Shown here: positions 22,735 through 30,109 of the stretch, in pieces
Layout of the letters: each line of letters opens with the position of its first letter
How positions within the stretch are numbered: position 1 is the first letter of the stretch
NCBI GenBank assembly: GCA_902515765.1
Contig: CABXVZ010000006.1
Coordinates: 1-51,536 of the forward strand
Direction of reading: 5' to 3'
Length of the DNA: 51,536 bases
DNA from: an uncultured Alphaproteobacteria bacterium
Lineage (GTDB): Bacteria; Pseudomonadota; Alphaproteobacteria; HIMB59
Notes under the pieces: model-generated
Databases searched by the model: none
Told to the model about the DNA's origin: nothing
The model's input: the letters and a program-made list of their open reading frames with translations, nothing else
Program-made: the position numbers and the translations under genes

Positions 22735-24115
22735 CGAAGGGGTTGATTAGCCAGAATTCATTTCCCTCTCGAATAACTCTTAGTAATAACTTATCACGTT
22801 GTAGTTTAATACTATCCTTCACCATTTTTTCAAAAGAATTAAGATCACTTATTTTTTCACTTGAAACCTGAATAATCACATCATTAGGTAATAAGTTTTC
22901 ATTTTTGTCACCTACCTCTTTAACTAAAACTCCAGCTAAATCTGGATCTAAACCTAGGGATTGGGAGGTATCTTGGTCAAGTTCTACTAATGTTATATCT
23001 AGTTTTTCAATGTAAAGTCCTTGCTTGTTATTAGCTACTTTGCCGCCTTCAACTAATTCATCAATTTTTACATAAATTTCAATTAAACCACCATTTCTCC
23101 AAATACTAACTGGTACTTCGCTACCTATCGGAGTTTCTGCAACAACCTTAGGTAAGTCCTTAAATGAAGAAATTTTATTACCATTAAATTCAACGATTAT
23201 ATCGCCAGCTTGAATGTTAGATTTAGCTGCAGGACTACTTGGTTGGACTGATGCCACAAAAGCACCATCAGTAGAATCAAATCCTAAGCTTTCTGAAAAT
23301 TCAGGAGTTAGATCTTGTATTTGTACTCCTAGCCAACCTCTTTTTGCCTCTCCAAATGATATTATTTGTTCAACAATAAGCTTAGCTGTTTTTGAGGGGA
23401 TTGAAAATCCAAGTCCAACACTTCCTCCAGTTTGAGAAATGATCATAGAGTTGATACCAATAACCTCTCCATCTAAATTAAATAAAGGCCCACCTGAGTT
23501 GCCTCTGTTAATTGGCGCATCTGTTTGAATGAAATCCACATAGGGTCCACTGCCTATATCACGATTAATAGATGAGATAATACCCGAAGTAACTGTTCCA
23601 CCCAATCCTAAGGGATTGCCTATTGCTAAAACAATATCACCCACTCTCGAGATTTCAGAATTTCCCCAGTTTACATTCTCAATAGATACAGAAGAAGGAT
23701 CTATTTTTAAAACAGCTATATCTGTTTTAGGATCTGTTCCAACAAGTTCAGCTGGAACATCATCTACACCATTGTTAAAGATTACAGTAATTTGATCCGC
23801 ACCACTGATTACATGATTATTTGTGACAACATAACCTTCTTTACTAATTATAAAACCAGATCCTAGACCTGTTAAGTTTTCTCTTTTTGGCATTTGATTT
23901 CCAAAAAAATCCTCAAACATATCGTTAAAAGGATGTCCTTCCGGTAACTCAGGAAGAGAGCTGGTGTTTCTTTCAACTACTTGGGAAGTAGCTATGCTTA
24001 CAACAGAAGGTAAAAGTTGGTCAACTAAATCAGCATAACCTCTCTCAAATTGAGAAAAAGCATGGCTAAAACTAAATAAGGATATAAGTATTGAGATAGA
24101 AATAAATCGTTTCAT
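22724..24115 (-). CDS. degP: Periplasmic serine protease DegP/HtrA
   Basis: DegP degrades or refolds misfolded envelope proteins. The start at 24115 (MKRFISIS) is chosen because it gives a signal peptide ending near SHAFSQ; a longer open frame reaches 24283 but runs into hflC and has no family resemblance. Triad residues are in VVTNNHVIS (His), PKTDIAVLK (Asp) and NRGNSGGPLFN (Ser), followed by two PDZ domains, the first with GWLGVQIQDL and the second degenerate. Length 463 fits. It follows hflC by 13 bases, grouping inner-membrane and periplasmic quality control. Confidence 0.95.
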   Translation of the reverse strand: MKRFISISILISLFSFSHAFSQFERGYADLVDQLLPSVVSIATSQVVERNTSSLPELPEGHPFNDMFEDFFGNQMPKRENLTGLGSGFIISKEGYVVTNNHVISGADQITVIFNNGVDDVPAELVGTDPKTDIAVLKIDPSSVSIENVNWGNSEISRVGDIVLAIGNPLGLGGTVTSGIISSINRDIGSGPYVDFIQTDAPINRGNSGGPLFNLDGEVIGINSMIISQTGGSVGLGFSIPSKTAKLIVEQIISFGEAKRGWLGVQIQDLTPEFSESLGFDSTDGAFVASVQPSSPAAKSNIQAGDIIVEFNGNKISSFKDLPKVVAETPIGSEVPVSIWRNGGLIEIYVKIDELVEGGKVANNKQGLYIEKLDITLVELDQDTSQSLGLDPDLAGVLVKEVGDKNENLLPNDVIIQVSSEKISDLNSFEKMVKDSIKLQRDKLLLRVIREGNEFWLINPFVVE

Positions 24116-24128
24116 AGATGATAAGATA

Positions 24129-25001
24129 TTATTCTTTAGAGCCTTCAGCATTTTCAAAGTACTCAAAGAAATCGCTGTCAGGTGAAATAACCATAGTGGT
24201 AGTTCCGTCTTTAAAAGTATCCGCGTAGGCTTCCATAGATCTAATAAATTCAAAAAATTCTGGGTCTTTAGCAAAAGCATCATTTAAGATTTTATTTCTT
24301 GATGCTTCTCCTTCACCTTTGAGAATATTAGCTTGTTTTTCCGCTTCAGCAATAATTTCAATTTTCTCTCTATCAGCAGTCGCTTTAACTTTTTGAGAAA
24401 TCTCCTGACCTTCAGCTCTTAAAAGGTTAGCTTCTCTTTCTCTTTCAGTTCTCATTCTATCAAAAACATTAGATTGAACCTCGGGAGTTAATTCTGTTCT
24501 TTTTAATCTGAGATCAACAATTTCTATTCCAAAATTATCTTGGTCTTCTCGAACATTTTCAAATATTTCAGCCATAATTTTATCGCGATCTACTGACAAT
24601 AAATCATTTAGTTGATACTGAGCAATAACGCCTCTCACAGATGAATTAATGATTCTTCCTAAACGATCATTTAAAGCTAATTCTGTACGAGTTGTCTGAA
24701 AGAATTTAAGGGGATCTTTAATCATGTAACGAACAATTGAGTCTACTACGATACGCTTTTGATCTCTGAGGATAACTTCCTCTTGTGCGGGGTCTAAGTT
24801 TAAAACCCTGCTATCGTAAAAGACGGTATTTTGAATAAATGGTAACTTAAATTTTAAGCCAGGTGTTTGATGAACAGCTCGAGGCTCACCAAATTGTAGG
24901 ACAATAACTTGCTTTGTTTGGTCTACTACGAAAAAAAAACCGGAGGCAAACATAATAAAAAATATAGAAAGACCAATTATGAAATAATTTCTAGTTTTCA
25001 T
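24129..25001 (-). CDS. hflC: FtsH modulator HflC
   Basis: HflC is an SPFH/band-7 protein that, with HflK, forms a membrane cage around the FtsH protease. The 290-residue protein has one N-terminal membrane segment (about 8-26), the start of the SPFH domain at VVDQTKQVIVLQFGEP and a helical region rich in Glu/Ala/Lys (REREANLLRAEGQEISQ). The C-terminus has MEAYADTF. It shares one base with hflK. Confidence 0.95.
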   Translation of the reverse strand: MKTRNYFIIGLSIFFIMFASGFFFVVDQTKQVIVLQFGEPRAVHQTPGLKFKLPFIQNTVFYDSRVLNLDPAQEEVILRDQKRIVVDSIVRYMIKDPLKFFQTTRTELALNDRLGRIINSSVRGVIAQYQLNDLLSVDRDKIMAEIFENVREDQDNFGIEIVDLRLKRTELTPEVQSNVFDRMRTEREREANLLRAEGQEISQKVKATADREKIEIIAEAEKQANILKGEGEASRNKILNDAFAKDPEFFEFIRSMEAYADTFKDGTTTMVISPDSDFFEYFENAEGSKE

Positions 25002-26104
25002 TAGTTATCTCCTGATTGTTTATTTTTGTTAAGTTCATTAAGGGGAAGATACGGAACTACACCATTTCCAGAATTTTGATCAATCATAATTTTACTTGAG
25101 CCCGATAAAACATCTCTAAGAGTTTCGAGATATATTCGCTTTTTAGTTGTATCTTTGGCTTGAAGGTAAGTATTTAAAACCTGATCAAACCTACTGGCTT
25201 CACCTTCTGCTTGTTTAATTAATTTATTTTTATAACCTTCGGCTTCTTGAAGGATCTTTTCAGCTTCACCTCGAGCTTCTGGAACTATTCTATTGCTGTA
25301 GGCTTCTGCTTGGTTAACTGTTCTTTCTTTATCTTGTCTTGCCTTTTGAACATCATCAAAGGCGTCAATAACTTGTCTTGGGGGATTTACATCTTGTAGT
25401 TGAATGGATTGAATAAGGATCCCCACTTCGTATTCATCGAGTAATTCTTGAAGTAAAGATCGGGAGTCCCTTTCAACTGATTGTCTTGAAACCGTCAGTA
25501 AACCCTCTAAGTTAGTTTGTCCTACTACCTCTCTTAATACACTTTCAGAAATAACTTTTACTGTTTCTTCAGGGTCACGTAGGTTAAATAAAAATTGACC
25601 AGCATCTTTAATTCTATAAAGCACAGTATAATCTAAGTCTGAAATATTTTGATCAGAAGTCAGCATCATGCTCTCCTCAAGTACGTCTCTAGTTGCTGTG
25701 CCATTGGATCTAAATCCAACATTGATTTTTCTAATTGCTTCAACCTTAGGTGTTAAAACTTTACCAATAGGTGTTGGGAAAAAAAAGTGAAGACCAGGAT
25801 CAGTAGTGCTCTCATTCCATTTACCAAATAAAAGCTCGACTCCTTGTTCATCGGGTTCTACTCGATAAAACCCTGTAGCTAGCCAACCAATTATTGCAAG
25901 AAGAACAAGAAAAGAAATACCTTTTGCTCCACCATTAAAGGGCATTTTAAATTTATATTTATTTTTTAAATCTTTTAATAAATCATCAATGGAGTCATTA
26001 TTTCCTCCTCCAGAAAAACCGCCGCCGGATCCAGGTTTATTATTACCTGAGGAAGAACCCCAAGGTCCATCCATAGCGAAAAACTTAGATTTGTTTTTAA
26101 TCAT
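25001..26104 (-). CDS. hflK: FtsH modulator HflK
   Basis: HflK pairs with HflC. It has a Gly/Ser/Asn-rich N-terminal cytoplasmic stretch (about 14-35), a membrane segment (about 63-82), the SPFH domain from EPDEQGVELLFGKW and a coiled-coil C-terminal part with EAYSNRIVPEARGEAEKI. Two starts are possible: 26104 (MIKNKSKFFAMDG) and 26074 (MDGPWGSSSG), and neither has a Shine-Dalgarno. The upstream start lies inside a 35-base sequence that is repeated just upstream. The gene heads the 15-gene minus-strand run and is divergent from mrp. Confidence 0.93.
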   Translation of the reverse strand: MIKNKSKFFAMDGPWGSSSGNNKPGSGGGFSGGGNNDSIDDLLKDLKNKYKFKMPFNGGAKGISFLVLLAIIGWLATGFYRVEPDEQGVELLFGKWNESTTDPGLHFFFPTPIGKVLTPKVEAIRKINVGFRSNGTATRDVLEESMMLTSDQNISDLDYTVLYRIKDAGQFLFNLRDPEETVKVISESVLREVVGQTNLEGLLTVSRQSVERDSRSLLQELLDEYEVGILIQSIQLQDVNPPRQVIDAFDDVQKARQDKERTVNQAEAYSNRIVPEARGEAEKILQEAEGYKNKLIKQAEGEASRFDQVLNTYLQAKDTTKKRIYLETLRDVLSGSSKIMIDQNSGNGVVPYLPLNELNKNKQSGDN

Positions 26105-26166
26105 GATACAATATATGTATCGAATAATAATTTAGATTTGTTTTTGATCACGATACAATATATGTA
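26085..26166. repeat. Two 35-base direct repeats in the hflK-mrp promoter region
   Basis: The sequence at 26085-26119 is repeated at 26132-26166 with 33 of 35 bases identical and a period of 47. Each copy carries GATACA-ATATA-TGTA; in the first copy this is a perfect dyad GATACA-N5-TGTATC (26105-26121), in the second the last bases differ. Copy 1 also contains the first possible hflK start codon (ATG), and copy 2 has GTG at the same place but meets a stop after 16 codons. It looks like a duplicated promoter/operator and start region. Confidence 0.85.
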
Positions 26167-26177
26167 GTGTTTAATAG

Positions 26178-26924
26178 ATGAATATCAAGACTTGTTTTGG
26201 AATTTCCAGCTGTAAAGGTGGTGTCGGGAAATCAACAATAGCTTGCAATATTGCTATCACATTGGCTAACCAAGGTTACAAAGTAGGATTATTAGATGCT
26301 GACATTTATGGTCCCAGTGTCCCCACTCTTTTAGGCATTGGTGACAAAGAACCAGAGACTAAAGATGGAAAATTTGTTCCATTCGAGATTTTTGGAATCA
26401 AAGCAATGTCGATAGGGTTTCTTGTTAATGAAGAGCAAGCAATAGTCTGGAGAGGCCCCATGCTTGCCAAGGGTCTAGATGGTTTAATTAACAAAACACA
26501 TTGGGGTGACTTAGATTATTTAATCGTAGATTTTCCTCCTGGAACAGGGGATGTTCAAATATCTATGTCTCAGAAACTAAAACTTAATGGAACAGTCATC
26601 GTTACAACTCCTCAACTACTGTCCCTTAAGGATGTAATAAGAGGTATTAATATGTTTATTAAGGTTGGCGTACCTATTTTAGGTGTAGTAGAAAATATGT
26701 CTTATTTAATTGATGGTCAGGAGAAAAAATTTATCTTTGGTGAGTCTAAAACTAAATCCTGGCTGTTAAAAGAAAATGTGAAGCTTTTAGAAGAACTGCC
26801 CTTCAATACCAATGTTCCAAAAAGTTGTGATGAAGGCAAACCTTATTGTTTTGATTATAAGGACGATTATGCTTTGAAATTTTTAAAAATAACAGACCAA
26901 ATAACAAAAAAATTAAAAAATTAA
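26178..26924 (+). CDS. mrp: Mrp/ApbC-type P-loop ATPase (Fe-S carrier family)
   Basis: This belongs to the Mrp/NBP35 family of Fe-S cluster carriers. The deviant Walker A is SCKGGVGKSTIA (about 11-22), followed by DADIYGPSVPTLLG (about 40-53) and DFPPGTGDVQ. At 248 residues it lacks the N-terminal MIP18 (DUF59) domain. The CxxC that bridges a cluster in E. coli Mrp would follow ENMSY; here that place reads LIDGQEKKFIFG, with no Cys. Many alphaproteobacterial homologues also seem to vary here. It overlaps the convergent thyX by four bases. Confidence 0.92.
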   Translation: MNIKTCFGISSCKGGVGKSTIACNIAITLANQGYKVGLLDADIYGPSVPTLLGIGDKEPETKDGKFVPFEIFGIKAMSIGFLVNEEQAIVWRGPMLAKGLDGLINKTHWGDLDYLIVDFPPGTGDVQISMSQKLKLNGTVIVTTPQLLSLKDVIRGINMFIKVGVPILGVVENMSYLIDGQEKKFIFGESKTKSWLLKENVKLLEELPFNTNVPKSCDEGKPYCFDYKDDYALKFLKITDQITKKLKN

Positions 26925-27847
26925 GAAATCTTTATATTAAATTTATTTTCTATTTCTCTTATTTCTCGAAGAGATAATTTATAATTGGATGGTTTTATTT
27001 TTTTGTTTACCAACTTATCTTTTAAAAGTCTAGAGCCTTCTTTGGATAATTGAAAAGAGTCAGATCGATAATCTTCAAAAGCCTCAAAAGTAAGAGGTAC
27101 CCACTTCTTTAAAATCTCAACCATTTTTTCAGCATATATTTGAATTTCATATTGAGCATGACTGTCTGCTCGAAGTCTTAAAAAATGCATTAAGTTATGT
27201 AAATCAATTTTCCAATACCACTGTGTATAGTAATTTAAAGGTAGAGTGGTTCTTGCTAATTCTCTGGCCAGACCTTCCCCTTCTACATACTCGTCATTGT
27301 TTAGTAATTTACCATTTAACAAATTTTGATAATCATCATAGAGTTGTTCAGAATTTTTTTTAATAAGATCTTGTGCTTGTTTAGCAAATTTTTTATCAAG
27401 AGTATTTGAGCGACCTTGTTTATTTGTAGTCGATTGAGATCCTAATTGATCCATTTCAGGGATATAAAATTCTTTATCTAAAACAGAATATCTTGCTGAA
27501 TATTCGTTGACATTGGCTGTTCTATGTCTGATCCATTGTCTTGCAACAAAGATGGGGAGTTTGATATGAAACTTAATTTCACACATCTCAAAAGGTGTTG
27601 TATGCCAGTGACTTAACAAATAACGAATTAAACCTCTATCTTCTCTTAATTTTTTAGTCCCCTCACCATAAGAAACCCTAGCAGCTTGAACAATTGATTG
27701 GTCAGTTCCCATATAATCAATGACTCGAATGAAACCATGATCAAGAATAGGAATGGGTTTATAAAGAATTTTTTCTATAGCTGGAGAGGTAGCTCTGGTT
27801 GTTTTAAATTCTTTAAATTTAGGAAGTTTTACAGTTTTTTTGGTCAT
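26921..27847 (-). CDS. thyX: Flavin-dependent thymidylate synthase ThyX
   Basis: ThyX makes dTMP from dUMP with FAD, NADPH and methylene-THF, replacing ThyA. The ThyX signature RHRTANVNEYSARYS is near 106-120, followed by the C-terminal block LRADSHAQYEIQIYAEKM. Length 308 is in the range of alphaproteobacterial ThyX. It is divergent from the tmRNA gene, with the shared promoter region in about 27848-27900, and ends against mrp. Confidence 0.96.
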   Translation of the reverse strand: MTKKTVKLPKFKEFKTTRATSPAIEKILYKPIPILDHGFIRVIDYMGTDQSIVQAARVSYGEGTKKLREDRGLIRYLLSHWHTTPFEMCEIKFHIKLPIFVARQWIRHRTANVNEYSARYSVLDKEFYIPEMDQLGSQSTTNKQGRSNTLDKKFAKQAQDLIKKNSEQLYDDYQNLLNGKLLNNDEYVEGEGLARELARTTLPLNYYTQWYWKIDLHNLMHFLRLRADSHAQYEIQIYAEKMVEILKKWVPLTFEAFEDYRSDSFQLSKEGSRLLKDKLVNKKIKPSNYKLSLREIREIENKFNIKIS

Positions 27848-28116
27848 AGTTGTTTAAAGGATTCATTTATTACAGTATATTATCTTTGTTGTTTATCAAC
27901 TATGGCAATAAACACTTTATGTAATAGGTGTATCGGACTCGGGGGCGGTACCCGACACCTCCACCAAAATTTTTTGGGGGTGATATAGGTTTGACGTGCT
28001 CTGAAGGATTTAGTTTTTGCTCGTTGTAAGCGTTTCTTCGTATAGAAACTTAAAGTAATTGCTAAAAACAATCAATTAGCACTCGCTGCTTAATTTAATT
28101 AGGTAAGCGCGGCTTT

Positions 28117-28146
28117 GGGGCGGCCGGGCAACAGAACGCCCCTTTT
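28117..28146 (+). terminator. Terminator at the end of ssrA, containing the left att-like repeat
   Basis: GGGGCG (28117-28122) pairs with CGCCCC (28137-28142), followed by TTTT. The loop holds a smaller GCC/GGC helix. The 3' arm and loop end (28130-28144) are the sequence repeated at 29603-29617. The structure may double as the last helix of the tmRNA coding piece. Confidence 0.8.
28130..28144. repeat. Left att-like direct repeat (15 bases, in ssrA terminator)
   Basis: AACAGAACGCCCCTT, identical to 29603-29617. It forms the 3' side of the ssrA terminator stem, so insertion at this place leaves the tmRNA gene intact. Confidence 0.8.
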
Positions 28147-28171
28147 AATTAATTAACCTTTATTTCTTCTT

Positions 28172-28245
28172 ACTTTTTGAAAAACAATCTGCACACACTA
28201 TTGCACACACTACTTTACGCAAAATTAAATCCTTATTTGTAATGT
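28172..28245. repeat. Left-end short repeats, possible recombinase arm sites
   Basis: This stretch holds ACTTTTTGAAA (28172-28182), two tandem TGCACACACT (28190-28199 and 28202-28211, period 12), TACGCAAAAT (28216-28225) and CTTATTTGTAATGT (28232-28245). Every one has a partner near the other end of the element: ACTTTTTGAAA at 29554-29564, TGCACACACT at 29547-29556, the inverted ATTTTGCGTA at 29521-29530 and CTTATTTGTAATGT at 29490-29503. The clustering next to the att-like repeat suggests integrase or excisionase binding sites; this is inference. Confidence 0.65.
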
Positions 28246-28317
28246 GTCGCAAACTCCAAACTCCGGTATTTTAGGTTTCAAAACTCATAACAACTATAAA
28301 AAAATTAAAAAAATTTT

Positions 28318-29238
28318 TTAATTTAAATTTTCAAATCTTAATTTATCTATGTCTTGAAGACCCATTTCTTTTCTCTTCTTATCTATTTTTTCTTTATCAA
28401 TAGTCAAATCTAGAATTTCTTTTGAATGATTTGGATTTAGTACAAAAAATTTCACAATATAGTCTCTATTTTCACTAAAATTTTTTAGAACATTTTCTAT
28501 ATATTTTGGAAATAAATCACTCACTAAATAGTTACTTATTAAATTAAATATATAACTCATATTATAAAGATTTTGATAATCAATATCAAAAGAGTATGTC
28601 ATTTCTGCTTTGTATCCATCAGAATTCCATTTCTCATCTATTTTTTTTGCATACATCAATAATGAGTTTGATGCAGGATGTGTTGAATATGAGAGATGAT
28701 TATATTGATCCTCATAAAAATTCTTCTCGAGATTTGGATTTTTTTCTAAATCTGATTTAAAATATTCATTTAAATATCTTATTGCATCCATTATATGAGT
28801 CCTTTTATAATTAATTGCAATTTCAGCGTCATAAGTGCTTACACCCCAATAAACAAGTTCTCTTGAGAGTTTTAAATAATTTTTTTCATTTAAGTATTTT
28901 TCGTATTCATAAGTTTTAAGTGCAAACATAGCAAAATGTTCATATAGTGCTCTTGATACAACAATTGCTCCAGAAAAACTTTTTGAGTTTATTGATAATA
29001 TAATTGAGTTGATTAGATCCACAAATTTGTAAACTAATGTGTCAGCATATTGATGTAATCCATGCTCTATGTTAAAAACAACTGATCCAACTTCATGTGC
29101 TTCTAAATTACTAATTTTCGATTTGGTCTTCTTTTCAATTAAGGATATTAAATTATTATGTTCCTCATAAACTTCATCTAATTTTCTAAATTCTTTTTCA
29201 AAGTAATCTATAAATTTTAGATTAGTAATTTTTTCCAT
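28318..29238 (-). CDS. HEPN-like / DUF5677-like protein (element cargo)
   Basis: I do not recognise a firm family. The 306-residue protein is helical and soluble, without signal peptide or membrane segments. The central part resembles DUF5677-type proteins from memory: SRALYEHFAMF (95-105) contains R96-x4-H101, the pattern of HEPN ribonucleases, and HLSYSTHPASN lies further on. The C-terminus is Lys/Glu rich. It is the only large gene in the element at the end of ssrA, has very low GC, and is read toward ssrA. HEPN proteins are common in defence and toxin systems; such a role here is inferred from the motif and from the position in a mobile element. Confidence 0.75.
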   Translation of the reverse strand: MEKITNLKFIDYFEKEFRKLDEVYEEHNNLISLIEKKTKSKISNLEAHEVGSVVFNIEHGLHQYADTLVYKFVDLINSIILSINSKSFSGAIVVSRALYEHFAMFALKTYEYEKYLNEKNYLKLSRELVYWGVSTYDAEIAINYKRTHIMDAIRYLNEYFKSDLEKNPNLEKNFYEDQYNHLSYSTHPASNSLLMYAKKIDEKWNSDGYKAEMTYSFDIDYQNLYNMSYIFNLISNYLVSDLFPKYIENVLKNFSENRDYIVKFFVLNPNHSKEILDLTIDKEKIDKKRKEMGLQDIDKLRFENLN

Positions 29239-29283
29239 ATCAAAAAATGGGGTTAAACAAAAAAATTAATGAAATAAATATTT

Positions 29284-29463
29284 TCATTTTTTATTTAATT
29301 GCTGAACACAAAAAACGTTTAGTTTTTCTCGAGTTTCATTTGGTGCTAATTTAGAGTATGCGTTAACGCATCTAGCATGGTCAGAAAATAATGTAAAATA
29401 TAAAAAAAACATGAGAACTATTGCACCACAGATTAAAGCAACTATTTTAAAATTATTATTCAA
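29284..29463 (-). CDS. Small single-pass membrane protein in the ssrA element
   Basis: This 59-codon frame starts with TTG at 29463; an in-frame stop lies just upstream and no ATG is available near the start. The product has an N-terminal membrane segment (FKIVALICGAIVLMFFLYF, about 5-23) and a polar tail with two Cys. It is upstream of, and on the same strand as, the HEPN-like gene, 45 bases away, so the two may be coexpressed. No homologue is recognised and there is no good ribosome binding site, so confidence is moderate. Confidence 0.5.
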   Translation of the reverse strand: MNNNFKIVALICGAIVLMFFLYFTLFSDHARCVNAYSKLAPNETREKLNVFCVQQLNKK

Positions 29464-29489
29464 TATTCAAACATTAGCATAAATAAGTG

Positions 29490-29564
29490 CTTATTTGTAA
29501 TGTTTTGGGAGGATCGATAAATTTTGCGTAATTACTGAACACTTTTTGCACACACTTTTTGAAA
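29490..29564. repeat. Right-end short repeats of the ssrA element
   Basis: CTTATTTGTAATGT (29490-29503), ATTTTGCGTA (29521-29530, inverted with respect to 28216-28225), TGCACACACT (29547-29556) and ACTTTTTGAAA (29554-29564) repeat the motifs found just inside the left att-like site. They lie 40-115 bases inside the right att-like repeat. Confidence 0.65.
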
Positions 29565-29602
29565 GTTGTTATATACTGCGACTTAGGGACGATGTGTTAG
29601 TA

Positions 29603-29617
29603 AACAGAACGCCCCTT
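29603..29617. repeat. Right att-like direct repeat
   Basis: Identical to 28130-28144 (AACAGAACGCCCCTT). It stands free of any tmRNA sequence and lies 20 bases upstream of the rhodanese start codon. Confidence 0.8.
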
Positions 29618-29636
29618 ATTTATTTAAAGGAGTATT

Positions 29637-30002
29637 ATGAAAAAATTTGAAGATTTAATGAGCGTTAAAAATGAAATTGAAAATATAACTGCATCAGAGG
29701 CTAAAGAAAAATTAAATGATCCTAATGTTCAATTTATTGATGTTAGGGATAAAGAAAGCTTCTCTAAAGGTACAATTGGAAATGCAATTCATATGGATAA
29801 AGCATTCCTTGAATTTTATTTAGCAGAGGGTAGCCCTCTAGAAAATAAAACTTTTAGTGAAAACCCAGACAAAGAATATGTTGTCTTTTGTGGTGTAGGT
29901 GGACAGGGAACCCTAGCGACTAAGACAATGCAAGATATGGGCGTTAAAAATGTAAAAAATATTACTGGTGGAATAGCTGAATGGGAAAAAATTAATAAAT
30001 AA
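29637..30002 (+). CDS. Rhodanese-like domain protein
   Basis: This is a single rhodanese domain of 121 residues, probably transferring sulfur or sensing sulfane sulfur in the cytoplasm. IDVRDKESFSKGTIGNAIH (about 34-52) and the active-site loop FCGVGGQG (about 83-90), with one Cys, are typical, ending GGIAEWEK. A clear ribosome binding site, AAAGGAG, precedes the ATG. Directly upstream is the right att-like repeat, so the gene is either the first chromosomal gene beyond the element or part of a larger accessory block running to tRNA-Phe. Confidence 0.9.
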   Translation: MKKFEDLMSVKNEIENITASEAKEKLNDPNVQFIDVRDKESFSKGTIGNAIHMDKAFLEFYLAEGSPLENKTFSENPDKEYVVFCGVGGQGTLATKTMQDMGVKNVKNITGGIAEWEKINK

Positions 30003-30109
30003 TATAGAGTTTAAGTACCACAAGTAATAAACACTCCCTTATTTATAAGATGAAATTGGCAATTACATTTATAATTGAATTTAATAATTTTTTTGATATT
30101 TAAATAAAT

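Larger units (their letters stand above)
27900..28146 (+). ncRNA. ssrA: Two-piece (circularly permuted) tmRNA, alphaproteobacterial type
   Basis: The 3' acceptor piece comes first: a T arm with stem TCGGG/CCCGA and loop GGCGGTA, then CACCTCC and ACCA ending at 27966. Only nine bases later (27976) the coding piece begins with GGGGGTG, which pairs with CACCTCC to form a seven-pair acceptor stem. The tag frame at 28061-28093 encodes AKNNQLALAA followed by a stop, with the usual ALAA degradation end. The transcript closes at the terminator 28117-28146. The left boundary is approximate. tmRNA with SmpB rescues stalled ribosomes; permutation requires processing into two RNAs. Confidence 0.93.
28130..29617. 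mobile_element. Small non-autonomous integrated element (or remnant) at the 3' end of ssrA
   Basis: AACAGAACGCCCCTT occurs at 28130-28144 (end of ssrA) and again, identically, at 29603-29617, bracketing about 1.46 kb. The second copy lacks the 5' arm of the terminator stem, as expected for an att duplicate rather than a gene. Further sequences are shared by the two ends (see the repeat entries). The interior holds two minus-strand genes and no integrase. The ssrA 3' end is a well-known target of tyrosine recombinases; that an integrase made this structure is inferred. Confidence 0.72.

Noticed and set aside
24116-24283. Longer N-terminus for degP
   Set aside because: It runs through the end of hflC and would hide the clear signal peptide starting at 24115.
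27698-27988. Plus-strand open frame of 96 codons crossing the thyX start and the tmRNA acceptor piece
   Set aside because: It overlaps a real gene and a structured RNA and has no protein-family resemblance.
27880-28071. Minus-strand open frame of 63 codons over the tmRNA
   Set aside because: It is antisense to the permuted tmRNA, whose pairing and tag frame explain the sequence.
28190-28211. Tandem TGCACACACT repeats as a possible CRISPR
   Set aside because: Only two 10-base units with a 12-base period; far too short, with no spacers and no cas genes.
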